This document shows positions 15,548 through 24,752 of a DNA stretch of 63,668 bases, piece after piece. A program made the translations under genes and the position numbers. The first letter of the stretch is position 1; each line of letters opens with the position of its first letter. The stretch is from UBA12478 sp964513275 (lineage in GTDB: Bacteria > Patescibacteriota > Patescibacteriia > UBA9934 > GWF2-40-263), in assembly GCA_964513275.1 (NCBI GenBank), contig CAZELN010000001.1, positions 1 through 63,668 on the forward strand, written 5' to 3'. The notes beneath the pieces are model-generated. The model ran no database searches and was not told the DNA's origin. It saw nothing but the letters and a program-made list of their open reading frames with translations.

Positions 15548-16452
15548 ATATGTGCCTCGATCACCCGGTCGTTGCTGTGGAGGTCTTGGTGGGTGAGAAG
15601 TTTGGCGCTGGGGAAATTATGGAGAATGAGTTTCTCGGCAGCGATACGTTGTTCAGGATCAATTTCAATGAGCACAATCAGTTCGCGTGGGAGGATTTTT
15701 CGATCTGACCGTAGTTGGCGAAAGAGTTCCCAATAGGCATCCAGTCCATCGACACCAGCTCGAAGCGCAAGTTCAGGCTCGTGGCGAATTTCCTCCTGGA
15801 GATTGTCCATGCGGACTTCGGAGAGGTAGGGAAGGTTGGCTGTCATGAGCAGTGTCTTAAACGGATAAACCGACGATGTCTGCACGTTGGTTTGTCCTCG
15901 GATCGTTTTGAAGATGCGGACGATTGGTTCTGCAAGATTTCCGGGCTGGAAGTCAACGGCTGTCTCAGGCACAAGAGCGGCCGCATTTTTTTTAGCGACC
16001 TCGAGAGCTGACTTGTCGATCTCCACGGCGATGACAGGGAGGTTTGTTTCGGCAGCAAGCGTTACGGCGATAGCACCGGAACCCGTTCCCAAATCTACGA
16101 TGAGTGTGCGTTCTGGGTCTTTATCAATGATCGCCTTGATCGCGAGCTCAACGATTACTTCCGTCTCTGGTCGTGGAATGAGCACGCGCTTATCCACGTG
16201 GAAGTCACGGCCGTAAAATGCCTTTTTGCCGACGAGATAGGCCACAGGTTCTCGATCCTCTCGGCGATTCACGAGTTCAAAAAATTTTTCTTCCTGATGG
16301 GATTTGAATTTGTCCGCGAAATGCGCAAAGAGCCATGCCTTGGAAGTATCCAGGCTGTAGGCAAGCAAAATTTCCGCATCGAGCATAGGAGAATCGACGC
16401 CGGCCTTGCGCAATTTATTGTTGGCCCATTGGAGGGCTTCCATGATGGTCAT
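15544..16452 (-). CDS. prmC: Release factor glutamine methyltransferase PrmC
   Basis: A 302-residue SAM-dependent methyltransferase. The N-terminal helical domain is followed by SAM motif I VDLGTGSGAIAVTLA (about residue 117), acidic VIAVEIDKSA, and NLPYLSE (about 208) in place of the usual NPPY; this N-L-P-Y form occurs in N5-glutamine methyltransferases. An insert of about 15 residues precedes it. PrmC methylates the GGQ glutamine of release factors; prfA is two genes upstream on the same strand, a very common pairing. Confidence 0.9.
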   Translation of the reverse strand: MTIMEALQWANNKLRKAGVDSPMLDAEILLAYSLDTSKAWLFAHFADKFKSHQEEKFFELVNRREDREPVAYLVGKKAFYGRDFHVDKRVLIPRPETEVIVELAIKAIIDKDPERTLIVDLGTGSGAIAVTLAAETNLPVIAVEIDKSALEVAKKNAAALVPETAVDFQPGNLAEPIVRIFKTIRGQTNVQTSSVYPFKTLLMTANLPYLSEVRMDNLQEEIRHEPELALRAGVDGLDAYWELFRQLRSDRKILPRELIVLIEIDPEQRIAAEKLILHNFPSAKLLTHQDLHSNDRVIEAHI

Positions 16453-17102
16453 GTTTGTTCGCGTGTTCGTTTCAATTCCTCGAGTGTTCCAACTTGTTGC
16501 CAGGATGTTGCTTTGACCGCAGTGATCGTTTGGTCATGAGCAAGTTTGGCAAGTGTTTGTGGCAGTCCAAACTCATGGTAATGACTGACTTGGATTTCGA
16601 CAGGCTTCACACCAAAAAATTCCGAGCCAAGCACATAGGCTCCACACACCGCGAGGCTCCCAGATCCCAGGCCAGTGAACCGACCCTGCGTAATTTGTGC
16701 ACCAGCTTCGAGGTGCTTTCCTGATTCATAGACGAGAATCGATCGCGGGTAGGAAACCAGCCGTTCGAGGTCTTCTTTTTTATACATATCGTCGCTGTTG
16801 ATAACGAGAAATGAACCATGAAGATGTTCTTGCAAAAGCATGACAGCTCCGGCGGTGCCGCTCAGCGGCTCTTGGATCACATAACGAATCGGTTTATTCC
16901 TCCATTGCGAACCGACGGACTTGATAATCTGTTCGCGTAGGTGGTTTAGGACGATAAAGATTTCATCGATGGAATCTGGAAGTGCCTCGAGAGCGAGCTG
17001 AATCATTGTTTTCCCACCGATTTCAATCAGAGGTTTTGGGATGTTGTGCGTGAGCGGTCGCAGCCTGGCGCCTTTTCCTGCGGCGAGGATGACGGCTTGC
17101 AT
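16449..17102 (-). CDS. Sugar nucleotidyltransferase (NTP_transferase family)
   Basis: A 217-residue protein from the ATG at 17102, one base after the prfA stop (TGATATG), with the Rossmann-type motif LAAGKGARLRPLTHNIPKPLIEI and a central VINSDDMYKKEDL (acidic metal-binding region). It resembles glucose-1-phosphate thymidylyltransferase and the N-terminal part of GlmU/mannose-1-phosphate guanylyltransferase. The substrate is not determined. It overlaps the prmC start by 4 bases, giving prfA-NTase-prmC in one likely operon. Probably supplies activated sugars for the glycosyltransferases encoded elsewhere. Confidence 0.82.
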   Translation of the reverse strand: MQAVILAAGKGARLRPLTHNIPKPLIEIGGKTMIQLALEALPDSIDEIFIVLNHLREQIIKSVGSQWRNKPIRYVIQEPLSGTAGAVMLLQEHLHGSFLVINSDDMYKKEDLERLVSYPRSILVYESGKHLEAGAQITQGRFTGLGSGSLAVCGAYVLGSEFFGVKPVEIQVSHYHEFGLPQTLAKLAHDQTITAVKATSWQQVGTLEELKRTREQT

Positions 17103-17103
17103 A

Positions 17104-18177
17104 TCAAACAAGCTCACTCAGACGTTCCTCGATTTCGGCACGTTTAAGCTCTTCGATAATGTCATCCAACCCTCCATTCATGATGGCGGGAAGATTGTGA
17201 AAGTTTTGGTTGATGCGGTGGTCCGTGAGGCGATCCTGCGGAAAATTGTAGGTGCGGATTTTTTCGCTTCTGTCCCCGGTGCCCACTTGTCCACGTCGAG
17301 CCTCCTCCCGTTCTTTTCGCAGTCGTTCCTGTTCCAGCGCAAACACGCGAGAGCGGATAATCGAAAGCGCACGCTCTTTATTTTGCTTGAACGACCGCTC
17401 TTCTTGGCAGTAGACCATCAGGCCAGTCGGGATGTGCGTGATGCGTACCGCCGAGTAAGTGGTGTTCACACTTTGTCCGCCCGCGCCTTGTGAGGTCGTG
17501 GCTTGGATCTCCAGATCTTCCGGACGGATTTTTACGTCGACCTCCTCGACTTCTGGGAGAATCGCTACCGTGACCGTTGAGGTGTGAACACGTCCTGCCT
17601 TCTCGGTTTCCGGCACGCGTTGTACACGATGCACACCGGACTCATATTTCAAACGGCTATAGGCATTAAGCCCCTTGATTTCGACAATAATTTCTTTAAA
17701 TCCACCAACATCGCTTCGATTGGCTGATACGAGTTCGACTTTCCAGCCATGCATTTCCGCATAGAGTGTGTAAGTGCGTAGCAGTTCGGATGCAAACAAG
17801 GTCGATTCGTCGCCTCCTGCGCCGGCGCGGATTTCGACGATGATGCTTTTCTTGTCGAGTGGATCTGGGGGAATGAGGGCGACGGTGAGGTCGTGTTCAA
17901 GAGTTGGGAGTCGTGCTTCAACATCGGCAATCTCCTGTTGAGCAAGCCCAATCAAATCTGTATCCTTTGTTGTCGCGATTGTTTCGCGTGCTCCTTCTAA
18001 ATCGCGTATGGCTTTTTCGTAGCGTTCACCAACTTCCACGACTTCACGTTCCGCTGCGTATGCTTCGTTTACTTCCCGGATTTTTTGCGGATCCGAAAGC
18101 ACCGCCGCGGAAGAGAGCTGCGTTTCCAGTGTATGGAGGTGCTCCCGTCGGGAGCGAAGTTGTTCAATGAGATTCAT
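17104..18177 (-). CDS. prfA: Peptide chain release factor 1
   Basis: A 357-residue RF1 starting MNLIEQLRSRREH; an in-frame ATG 21 bases upstream is less likely. Class I release-factor motifs: IRAGAGGDES, HRVQRVPETEKAGRVHTS with the codon-recognition tripeptide P-E-T (PxT type, typical of RF1 rather than the SPF of RF2), and SQGAGGQSVNTTYSAVRITH with the catalytic GGQ. It terminates at UAA/UAG. Followed by a nucleotidyltransferase and prmC, which modifies its GGQ. Confidence 0.95.
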   Translation of the reverse strand: MNLIEQLRSRREHLHTLETQLSSAAVLSDPQKIREVNEAYAAEREVVEVGERYEKAIRDLEGARETIATTKDTDLIGLAQQEIADVEARLPTLEHDLTVALIPPDPLDKKSIIVEIRAGAGGDESTLFASELLRTYTLYAEMHGWKVELVSANRSDVGGFKEIIVEIKGLNAYSRLKYESGVHRVQRVPETEKAGRVHTSTVTVAILPEVEEVDVKIRPEDLEIQATTSQGAGGQSVNTTYSAVRITHIPTGLMVYCQEERSFKQNKERALSIIRSRVFALEQERLRKEREEARRGQVGTGDRSEKIRTYNFPQDRLTDHRINQNFHNLPAIMNGGLDDIIEELKRAEIEERLSELV

Positions 18178-18228
18178 AAACAAAAAGCGTTCTTCCACTG
18201 TATCCGAAGAACGCTCTTCTTTTCAATG

Positions 18229-18522
18229 TTACGCTCCTGCTTTTTCCTTTTCTTCGCGCTTCGCCACTTTTTGGGCACTGCGCTTGGCGGCTTTCGCCTT
18301 CTTGCCTGTTTTGCTAGTGGCCTTGAGGGCGGAACGCTCTTGGAATTTCTCCACACGTCGAGCGGTATCGATGATTTTCTGCTTTCCGGTATAGAACGGG
18401 TGGCACGCGGCACAGAGCTCAATCTGAAGTTCAGGACTGGTTGAACCGATCTCGTAGATCGCGCCACAGGCGCAGGAGATTTTGGCATTCGCCGTGTAAT
18501 TTGGGTGGATGTCTTTCTTCAT
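18229..18522 (-). CDS. rpmE: 50S ribosomal protein bL31 (zinc-binding form) with basic tail
   Basis: A 97-residue protein beginning MKKDIHPNYTANAKISCACGAIYEIGST, then LCAACHPFYTGKQKIIDTARRVEKF, the standard L31 core. The cysteine set (CAC and CAAC) marks the zinc-binding C+ form. A Lys/Ala/Glu-rich extension of about 30 residues follows the core, longer than the typical 70-residue L31. It precedes prfA on the same strand. Confidence 0.94.
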   Translation of the reverse strand: MKKDIHPNYTANAKISCACGAIYEIGSTSPELQIELCAACHPFYTGKQKIIDTARRVEKFQERSALKATSKTGKKAKAAKRSAQKVAKREEKEKAGA

Positions 18523-18626
18523 AGATGTGCACGCTTTGTATACGTACCATTAGTTTTATCGGCGAAAGATTAGCAATGGATCCCGTATTTGTCAATCTTT
18601 CAAGGCTCGCGCATGATAGGGGCATT

Positions 18627-19727
18627 ATGGCGACATCTGTATCCCTTTTTGATTACGAGCTTCCCGAAGAGTTGATTGCCCAGCATTCCGTAGAACCGCG
18701 AGACCACTCGCGGTTAATGGTCGTCGATCGTGTAACAGGGGAGCGACAGCACAAACGGTTCTACGAGATCGTCGATGAGCTACACCCTGGGGATGTCTTG
18801 GTCATGAACAACACAAAGGTGTTTCGCGCGAGGCTCGAGGCGATCGTCGTACGCTCGTCATTGCGAGGAGCACTGCGACGAAGCAATCCTTCGATCGAAT
18901 TATTTTTGTTGCGACCTCGAGGTGAGCACGAATGGGAAGTGCTTGTTCGTCCAGGACGGCACGTGGAGGTTGGAGATGAAATTCGATTTGGTGATATTCG
19001 AGCGGGAGTTACAAGCAAGGGAGAGACGTTACGCATCTGTCCCGATCGGGACACATGTGATGTGCTGGCTCATGCGGATACGCACGGGCAGATTCCCATC
19101 CCTCCTTATGTTCACGAGGTTCCCAAGATACTTGATCAATACCAGACGGTCTACGCGCAAGAAACTGGATCGGTTGCGGCGCCGACGGCTGGATTCCACT
19201 TCACCGACGAGCTCCTCGAGAAAATCCGTGCGCGCGGCGTTGAGATGCAATATGTGACGTTGCACGTTGGGCTCGGGACGTTCCGTCCGATGAAAAGCGA
19301 GACGATTGAAGAGCATGAGATGCACAGCGAGTTCGTGACGATTGATTCGAACACGACACAGGCGATTAACCGTGCCAAACAAGAAGGTCGTCGCGTGATC
19401 GCGGTTGGGACCACAACGGTGCGGACGCTCGAGGGGGTTTCTAGGTTGTGTCATCCCGAGCGACCGAAGGGAGTCGAGGGATCTCGAATCCTACCGAAAG
19501 AAGGTTTTTCTGGCGACGTCAATCTTTTCATCACTCCCGGATTCCATTTTCACGTCGTCGACGCCCTTGTCACGAATTTCCACCTTCCCAAGTCGACGTT
19601 GCTGGTTTTGGTGAGTGCTTTCGCCGGTAGGGATCATATTCTTGCTGCATACCAGGAAGCCGTTCGTGAACGCTACCGCTTCTTCTCCTTTGGCGATGCG
19701 ATGTTTATTCGGCTCAAAGAAGATTGA
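18627..19727 (+). CDS. queA: S-adenosylmethionine:tRNA ribosyltransferase-isomerase QueA, with two translated repeat insertions
   Basis: A 366-residue QueA from the ATG at 18627 (MATSVSLFDYELPEELIAQ). Motifs: PRDHSRLMVV, VLVMNNTKVFRARL, AAPTAGFHFTDELLEKIRARGV, VTLHVGLGTFRPM, HSEF and HLPKSTLLVLVSAFAG, then RYRFFSFGDAMFI. QueA makes epoxyqueuosine in tRNA. Two segments absent from other QueA proteins come from dispersed palindromic repeats read in frame: RSSLRGALRRSNPS (18857-18889) and SRLCHPERPKGVEGSRI (19450-19491). All core motifs stay intact, so the enzyme is probably functional. Confidence 0.94.
   Translation: MATSVSLFDYELPEELIAQHSVEPRDHSRLMVVDRVTGERQHKRFYEIVDELHPGDVLVMNNTKVFRARLEAIVVRSSLRGALRRSNPSIELFLLRPRGEHEWEVLVRPGRHVEVGDEIRFGDIRAGVTSKGETLRICPDRDTCDVLAHADTHGQIPIPPYVHEVPKILDQYQTVYAQETGSVAAPTAGFHFTDELLEKIRARGVEMQYVTLHVGLGTFRPMKSETIEEHEMHSEFVTIDSNTTQAINRAKQEGRRVIAVGTTTVRTLEGVSRLCHPERPKGVEGSRILPKEGFSGDVNLFITPGFHFHVVDALVTNFHLPKSTLLVLVSAFAGRDHILAAYQEAVRERYRFFSFGDAMFIRLKED
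18857..18889. repeat. GTCATTGCGAGGAG-type repeat inside queA
   Basis: The half-element GTCATTGCGAGGAGCACTGC...GAAGCAATCC matches the ends of the long intergenic repeats at 59711-59793 and 60988-61070. It is translated in the queA frame. Confidence 0.7.
19450..19491. repeat. GTCATCCCGAGCG-type repeat inside queA
   Basis: GTCATCCCGAGCGACC...GAGGGATCTCGAATCC matches repeats at 44201-44287 and 44635-44724. It is translated in the queA frame. Confidence 0.7.
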
Positions 19728-19752
19728 CGGAAAGAGAAGGATTGTTTATAGT
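19724..19752 (+). promoter_or_regulatory. Promoter of rpsB-tsf
   Basis: TTGACG (19724-19729, overlapping the queA stop), 17-base spacer, TATAGT (19747-19752). A 95-base leader follows with a CCCC-CTCTTCAC-GGGG hairpin ahead of rpsB, a position where S2-type autoregulatory leaders occur. Confidence 0.65.
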
Positions 19753-19853
19753 TCCGCGCGTAATTCAATCATTCAGGTGGAACGCACACAAGCTGGTTCC
19801 TCCCCCTCTTCACGGGGTCCAGATGTGCCACCGACGTAAAAAGGAAACACTCT

Positions 19854-20600
19854 ATGGCAACGATGCCTTCCTTGGTCGACATGCTGAAATCCGGCATGCA
19901 CTATGGCCACACGACTAGCCGCTGGCACCCAAAGATGAAGCCGTTCATCTTTGGTACCCGCCAGGGCGTTCACATTATTAACCTGGAGAAGACCCAAGAA
20001 TATCTTGCGTCGGCTCTTGAGACCCTCAAAGGCATTGCCTCCCGCGGCGGTGTTATGTTGTTTGTAGGCACCAAGCTCCAAGCAAAAGGTCCAATCCAAA
20101 AATATGCGGAGGCCTGTGGGATGCCCTATGTTCAAAATCGCTGGCTCGGAGGAACGCTCACGAATTTTGGACAAATCAAGCAGACACTCAAGCGCCTCAA
20201 GACCTTGAAGGATCAGCGCGATAAAGGTGAGCTCAAGAAGTACACCAAGAAGGAGCAAATCATGATCGGACGAGAGATCGAAGAGATGGAAGTGAAATTT
20301 GGTGGAATTGAAAACATCACCCGTACTCCAGACGCCATCTTCGTCATCGACGTGAAGACCGAGAAGACCGCTGTTCAAGAAGCGATCGTCATGGGAATTC
20401 CGGTGATCGCGCTGTGTGACACCAATGTGAATCCAGAAGGGATCATGAAAGTCATTCCAGGAAATGATGACGCGGTGAAGTCGATCGAGTTGGTGTGTAA
20501 ACTGGTGAGTGATGCGGTCAAGGACGGGAAAGCGATGGCTGCCAAGACGGCCGCTGACACCCGAACCAAGACGACCAAAAAAGAAGAATCTCAATCATAA
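19854..20600 (+). CDS. rpsB: 30S ribosomal protein uS2
   Basis: A 248-residue S2 with the family signatures MLKSGMHYGHTTSRWHPKMKPFIFG, CGMPYVQNRWLGGTLTNF and PDAIFVIDVKTEKTAVQEA followed by GIPVIALCDTN. It docks S1 on the small subunit. A charged tail follows. Preceded by a strong promoter and AAAGGAAA Shine-Dalgarno; followed by tsf, as in nearly all bacteria. Confidence 0.97.
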   Translation: MATMPSLVDMLKSGMHYGHTTSRWHPKMKPFIFGTRQGVHIINLEKTQEYLASALETLKGIASRGGVMLFVGTKLQAKGPIQKYAEACGMPYVQNRWLGGTLTNFGQIKQTLKRLKTLKDQRDKGELKKYTKKEQIMIGREIEEMEVKFGGIENITRTPDAIFVIDVKTEKTAVQEAIVMGIPVIALCDTNVNPEGIMKVIPGNDDAVKSIELVCKLVSDAVKDGKAMAAKTAADTRTKTTKKEESQS

Positions 20601-20615
20601 CCATTGCCGTTCTTT

Positions 20616-21203
20616 ATGAGCATCGATGCAAAAACCGTTGCCGAACTTCGCTCCATGACCGGAGCCGGCATGATGGACGCCAAGAAGGCCCTTGAGGAAA
20701 TGGGTGGGGATTTAGAGAAAGCAGGCCAGTATTTGCGGGAGAAAGGAATCGTCAAGGCGGCGAAGAAAGCCGACCGTGAAACGAAGGAAGGGCGGGTTCA
20801 CGCCTACATTCATTCAAATGGAAAACTTGGTGCCATGGTGGAAGTGCTGTGTGAGACGGACTTCGTCGCGCGCAACGAAGCGTTCATTGAATTCTGTCAT
20901 GACCTCGCTCTGCATGTGAGTGCGTTGGATCCGCTGTACCTTACTCGAGCGGACGTGCCACTTGAGATGGTCGAGAAGGAACGCGCGATCTACACCACCG
21001 AGATGGAAGGGGCAGGGAAGTCCGCGGACGTGATCGCCAAGATCGTCGACGGCAAACTCAACAAGTGGTACTCCGAAGTCGTGTTGATGGAACAACCGTT
21101 TATCAAGGATGAGGATCAGACGATCGAGGAATTCGTGAAGAGCAAGATCGCGAGCCTTGGAGAGAACATGCAGCTGCGCCGATTTGCGAGATTCAGTATT
21201 TAA
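20616..21203 (+). CDS. tsf: Translation elongation factor Ts
   Basis: A 195-residue EF-Ts from MSIDAKTVAELRSMTGAGMMDAKKAL, with KKADRETKEGRVHAYIH and the TDFVARNEAF motif that contacts EF-Tu. EF-Ts exchanges GDP for GTP on EF-Tu. It is at the short end of the family (about 200-290), with a single core subdomain. Confidence 0.96.
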   Translation: MSIDAKTVAELRSMTGAGMMDAKKALEEMGGDLEKAGQYLREKGIVKAAKKADRETKEGRVHAYIHSNGKLGAMVEVLCETDFVARNEAFIEFCHDLALHVSALDPLYLTRADVPLEMVEKERAIYTTEMEGAGKSADVIAKIVDGKLNKWYSEVVLMEQPFIKDEDQTIEEFVKSKIASLGENMQLRRFARFSI

Positions 21204-21206
21204 GAC

Positions 21207-21234
21207 AAAACAGGGCACAGGCCCTGTTTTTTGT
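21207..21234 (+). terminator. Terminator after tsf
   Basis: CAGGGC-ACAG-GCCCTG followed by TTTTTTG. Confidence 0.8.
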
Positions 21235-21281
21235 TTCAGCACAAAAGTGATAAAATCGTCGCATCATTTATATTCACGTCT

Positions 21282-22286
21282 ATGCTTCGAATCGCTATCA
21301 ATGGTTTTGGCCGGATTGGCCGAACAACCCTGCGCGCTGCGTGTGAGCGCAAGGGGATTCAGGTCGTCGCCATCAATGACCTCACGGATCCCGCCACGCT
21401 TTCGTATCTGTTGAAACACGACTCCGTGTTTCGTACGTGGAGCAAGTCCGTGAAGGCTGGGAAGGATTTTATTGAAGTCGACGGGATGAAGATTCCCGTC
21501 TTTGCACAGAAGGATCCTGCACTGCTTCCGTGGAAGACACTCAAGGTTGATGTGGTGATCGAGTCGACTGGATTTTTCCGTAAAGAGGCTGACGCGCGTA
21601 AGCACATTGAGGCCGGAGCGAAAAAGGTGGTGATCTCAGCTCCCTCGGATGACACACCGACATTTTTGATGGGTGTGAACCACAAGTTGTGTAAGAAAAC
21701 GGACGACGTCGTCAACAACGCCTCGTGTACGACTAACTCGGCTGCGCCTGTGGCGCAAGTTCTTGAGGATGCGATCGGCGTGAAGAAGGCGATGCTTACA
21801 ACGATTCACTCAGTGACGGCAAGCGAGAATATTGTGGACGGCCTTCCCAGCAAGAAAGATGATCTGCGCATCGGGCGTTCGGCGATGGTTAACATGATCC
21901 CGACTTCAACGGGAGCGGCGAAAGCTACCACACGTGTCGTGACGAGCCTGAAAGATAAATTCGACGGGATCTCTGTACGTGTCCCTTGTTTAGACGTTTC
22001 ATTGACGGATTTTACGTTTTTAATGAAACGCAACACGAGCGTAGAAGAGATTAGTAAGATTTTTAAGGACGCGGCAAAATCGTCGCGGTGGAAGGGAATT
22101 TTGGGTGTGACCGAGGAACCGCTTGTCTCGTCGGATTTTATTGGTTCATCGTTTGGGTCCGTTGTGGACTTGGATCTCACCCGTGTTGTTGATGGCGATC
22201 TTGTGAAGGTTCTTGCTTGGTATGACAACGAATGGGGATACACACAGCGTTTGGTCGATATGGCGGTACGTGTAGGTAAGCTTTAG
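21282..22286 (+). CDS. gap: Glyceraldehyde-3-phosphate dehydrogenase
   Basis: A 334-residue enzyme from the ATG at 21282 (MLRIAINGFGRIGRTTLRA). NAD-binding GFGRIGR at the start, catalytic NNASCTTNSAAPVAQ (Cys about 150), HSVTASENIVDG, and the C-terminal WYDNEWGYTQRLVDM. It oxidises G3P to 1,3-bisphosphoglycerate. It starts a four-gene lower glycolysis cluster (gap-pgk-eno-gpmI). A TAAAAT -10-like box lies about 25 bases upstream. Confidence 0.97.
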   Translation: MLRIAINGFGRIGRTTLRAACERKGIQVVAINDLTDPATLSYLLKHDSVFRTWSKSVKAGKDFIEVDGMKIPVFAQKDPALLPWKTLKVDVVIESTGFFRKEADARKHIEAGAKKVVISAPSDDTPTFLMGVNHKLCKKTDDVVNNASCTTNSAAPVAQVLEDAIGVKKAMLTTIHSVTASENIVDGLPSKKDDLRIGRSAMVNMIPTSTGAAKATTRVVTSLKDKFDGISVRVPCLDVSLTDFTFLMKRNTSVEEISKIFKDAAKSSRWKGILGVTEEPLVSSDFIGSSFGSVVDLDLTRVVDGDLVKVLAWYDNEWGYTQRLVDMAVRVGKL

Positions 22287-22300
22287 ACGAAGGCTTGAAC

Positions 22301-23491
22301 ATGCGTATGAAATTCAGGAAGCTTTCAGCAACGACCAACCTTACCGGCAAGCGCGTCTTAGTTCGTATTGATGCAAATGTCCCGATCGTGAAAGGTCGCG
22401 CCGTGGACGGGCCGCATGGCCGAATTGCCCGCTCGGCCGTGGATGTGAACTGGTTGTCTCAGCGCGGAGCCAAAGTGATCGTCATGACACACCTCGGCCG
22501 CCCAAACGGTCGACGGATTTCGGCGTATTCCGTGAAACCTGTTGCCAAGCGGCTCTCAGGGTTGTTGGGCATGCCGGTGGAGGTCGCGCGGTCAATGGCG
22601 GGGAAAGATGTTGAAAAGATTGTCGAGAAGATGGGGAATGGAGATGTCCTTATGCTGGAAAATTTGCGGTTCGACCGACGCGAGGAAGAGAACGCCCCTT
22701 CGTTCGCGGAAGCCCTTGCGAAACTTGGCGACCTGTATGTAAACGATGCATTCGCGGTTTCTCATCGGGCACATGCGTCGGTGGATGCGATTACCAGTTT
22801 CTTGCCATCGTATGCCGGGCCGCTGCTTGCGGCGGAGATTTCCGTCTTGGGAAAACTTGAAGAACACGTAAAACGGCCATTGGTGCTTGTCCTTGGTGGC
22901 CTCAAAATGTCGACCAAACTCCCGATCATCGAACGGTTCTTGCCGCAACTTGATCAACTAATGGTGGGGGGTGCGCTCGCGAATGTTTTTTTGGTGGCTC
23001 AAGGAAAGAAGGTGGGGAAATCTGTCTATGAAGAAGAGTCCATTGAGTCGGCAGCGTGGCTGTTAAAGAAGTACGCAAAAAAAATTTTGCTCCCGTCTGA
23101 TGTTGTCTGTGTCCGTTCTCTCAGACGCGATGCCAAACAGGAAGTGAAGGCTGTGGACGAAATCGGTGCAAGTGATCGGATCGTGGATATTGGTCCAGTG
23201 ACACGCAAACAGTTTTCTCTGGCGCTGGAGGGAAGCAAGACGATTCTGTGGAATGGGCCGTTGGGCTACTGCGAGGTGGCGGAATTTTGTTCCGGGACTC
23301 GCGAAGTGGCACGTGTCATTGCTTCCCAGACCGGGAAGGCGACGACCATTGTTGGTGGTGGAGACACGCTTCCGGTGATCGAGTCCCTCAAACTTGCCGA
23401 TAAGTTTACGCTTCTTTCAACCGGTGGTGGGGCTCTGCTTGAATTTCTTTCAGGGGAGACGTTACCGGGGATTGAGGCTCTTACCCTCTAG
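22301..23491 (+). CDS. pgk: Phosphoglycerate kinase
   Basis: A 396-residue PGK starting MRMKFRKLSATTNLTGKRVLVRIDANVP (GAAGG Shine-Dalgarno 8 bases upstream). Motifs: THLGRPNG, LENLRFDRREEEN, VNDAFAVSHRAHAS, LGGLKMSTKLP (KVSDK-like loop here KMSTK), ILWNGPLGYCE and the nucleotide-binding TIVGGGDT. It makes ATP from 1,3-bisphosphoglycerate. The spacing from gap is 14 bases. Confidence 0.96.
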   Translation: MRMKFRKLSATTNLTGKRVLVRIDANVPIVKGRAVDGPHGRIARSAVDVNWLSQRGAKVIVMTHLGRPNGRRISAYSVKPVAKRLSGLLGMPVEVARSMAGKDVEKIVEKMGNGDVLMLENLRFDRREEENAPSFAEALAKLGDLYVNDAFAVSHRAHASVDAITSFLPSYAGPLLAAEISVLGKLEEHVKRPLVLVLGGLKMSTKLPIIERFLPQLDQLMVGGALANVFLVAQGKKVGKSVYEEESIESAAWLLKKYAKKILLPSDVVCVRSLRRDAKQEVKAVDEIGASDRIVDIGPVTRKQFSLALEGSKTILWNGPLGYCEVAEFCSGTREVARVIASQTGKATTIVGGGDTLPVIESLKLADKFTLLSTGGGALLEFLSGETLPGIEALTL

Positions 23492-23496
23492 ACCAT

Positions 23497-24750
23497 ATGA
23501 ACATCGAATCTATTCATGCGCACGAAATTCTTGACTCTCGTGGCAATCCAACATTGAACGTAACCGTTTTGTTACGAGATGGAACGTCTGGCAGCGCAAG
23601 TGTTCCCAGTGGGGCATCAACCGGGGATCACGAAGCCCTCGAGCTTCGCGATGGAGATAAAAAACGTTTCCATGGGAAAGGCGTGCTCAAGGCCGTTGCA
23701 AACGTGCACAAGAAAATCGCACCTAAGCTCATCGGCATGGACGTGACGCGTCAACGTGACATTGACGCTCTCATGATGGAACTTGATGGCACGATGAACA
23801 AATCAAAGCTCGGGGCAAACGCAATTCTTGGCATCAGTTTGGCTTGCGCGCATGCCGCAGCACGAGCAAAAAAACTTCCGCTCTACGCATATATCCGCAA
23901 GACGTTTGATCTTCCTCTGAGTGGTTGGCGTCTCCCTGTGCCTACGATGAACGTCCTCAACGGCGGGGCACATGCTGGCTGGATCCTCGACTTTCAGGAG
24001 TTCATGATTGTGCCTTTGCAAAAGAAATTTCGTGAACGCGTGCGGTGTGGAGCAGAAGTGTTTCATGAACTCGGCGGGCTCCTCAAGAAAAAAGGATTCT
24101 CGACACTCAAAGGTGACGAAGGTGGTTACGCAGTCGCGCTCAAAACGAATGAGGACGCGTTCAAGTTTATCATGACCGCGATCAAGGCGGCTGGCTATGT
24201 TCCCGGCAAGGACGTTGTGCTTGCCATGGATCCAGCGGTCTCCGAGATCTACAACGACAAGACCAAACGTTACGAACTCAAACGCGAAGGAAAGAGTCTT
24301 ACGAGCGACGAGATGATCGCGATGTGGGAGCGGTGGGTGAAGAAGTATCCGATCGTGAGTCTTGAAGATGGACTTGATCAAGACGACTGGGACGGATGGG
24401 TGCAGCTCACAAAGCGACTTGGCAAAAATGTTGCGTTGGTTGGAGATGATCTTCTTGTGACCAACGTTGGACGTCTGGCGAAAGCCATCGAGATGAAAGC
24501 GGGAAATGCGATCCTTATCAAGCTCAACCAAATCGGAACGCTTTCAGAATCGATCGATGCCATCATGCTCGCGAAACAATACGGATGGAAGATCAATGTG
24601 TCGCACCGCTCTGGTGAGACTGAAGATACGACGATCGCCGACCTTGCCGTAGCGGTGAACGCCGACTTTATCAAAACCGGCTCGCTTTCACGATCAGAAC
24701 GTCTCGCAAAGTATAATCGTCTTATGGAGATCGAGGAGGAGATTGGGTAG
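23497..24750 (+). CDS. eno: Enolase
   Basis: A 417-residue enolase with SVPSGASTGDHEALELRDGD, GANAILGISLACAHAAA, NGGAHAGWILDFQEFMI, KGDEGGYA, SLEDGLDQDDW, VGDDLLVTN and the C-terminal SHRSGETEDTTIADLAVA signature. It converts 2-phosphoglycerate to PEP. Part of the glycolysis cluster; starts 5 bases after pgk. Confidence 0.97.
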   Translation: MNIESIHAHEILDSRGNPTLNVTVLLRDGTSGSASVPSGASTGDHEALELRDGDKKRFHGKGVLKAVANVHKKIAPKLIGMDVTRQRDIDALMMELDGTMNKSKLGANAILGISLACAHAAARAKKLPLYAYIRKTFDLPLSGWRLPVPTMNVLNGGAHAGWILDFQEFMIVPLQKKFRERVRCGAEVFHELGGLLKKKGFSTLKGDEGGYAVALKTNEDAFKFIMTAIKAAGYVPGKDVVLAMDPAVSEIYNDKTKRYELKREGKSLTSDEMIAMWERWVKKYPIVSLEDGLDQDDWDGWVQLTKRLGKNVALVGDDLLVTNVGRLAKAIEMKAGNAILIKLNQIGTLSESIDAIMLAKQYGWKINVSHRSGETEDTTIADLAVAVNADFIKTGSLSRSERLAKYNRLMEIEEEIG

Positions 24751-24752
24751 AT

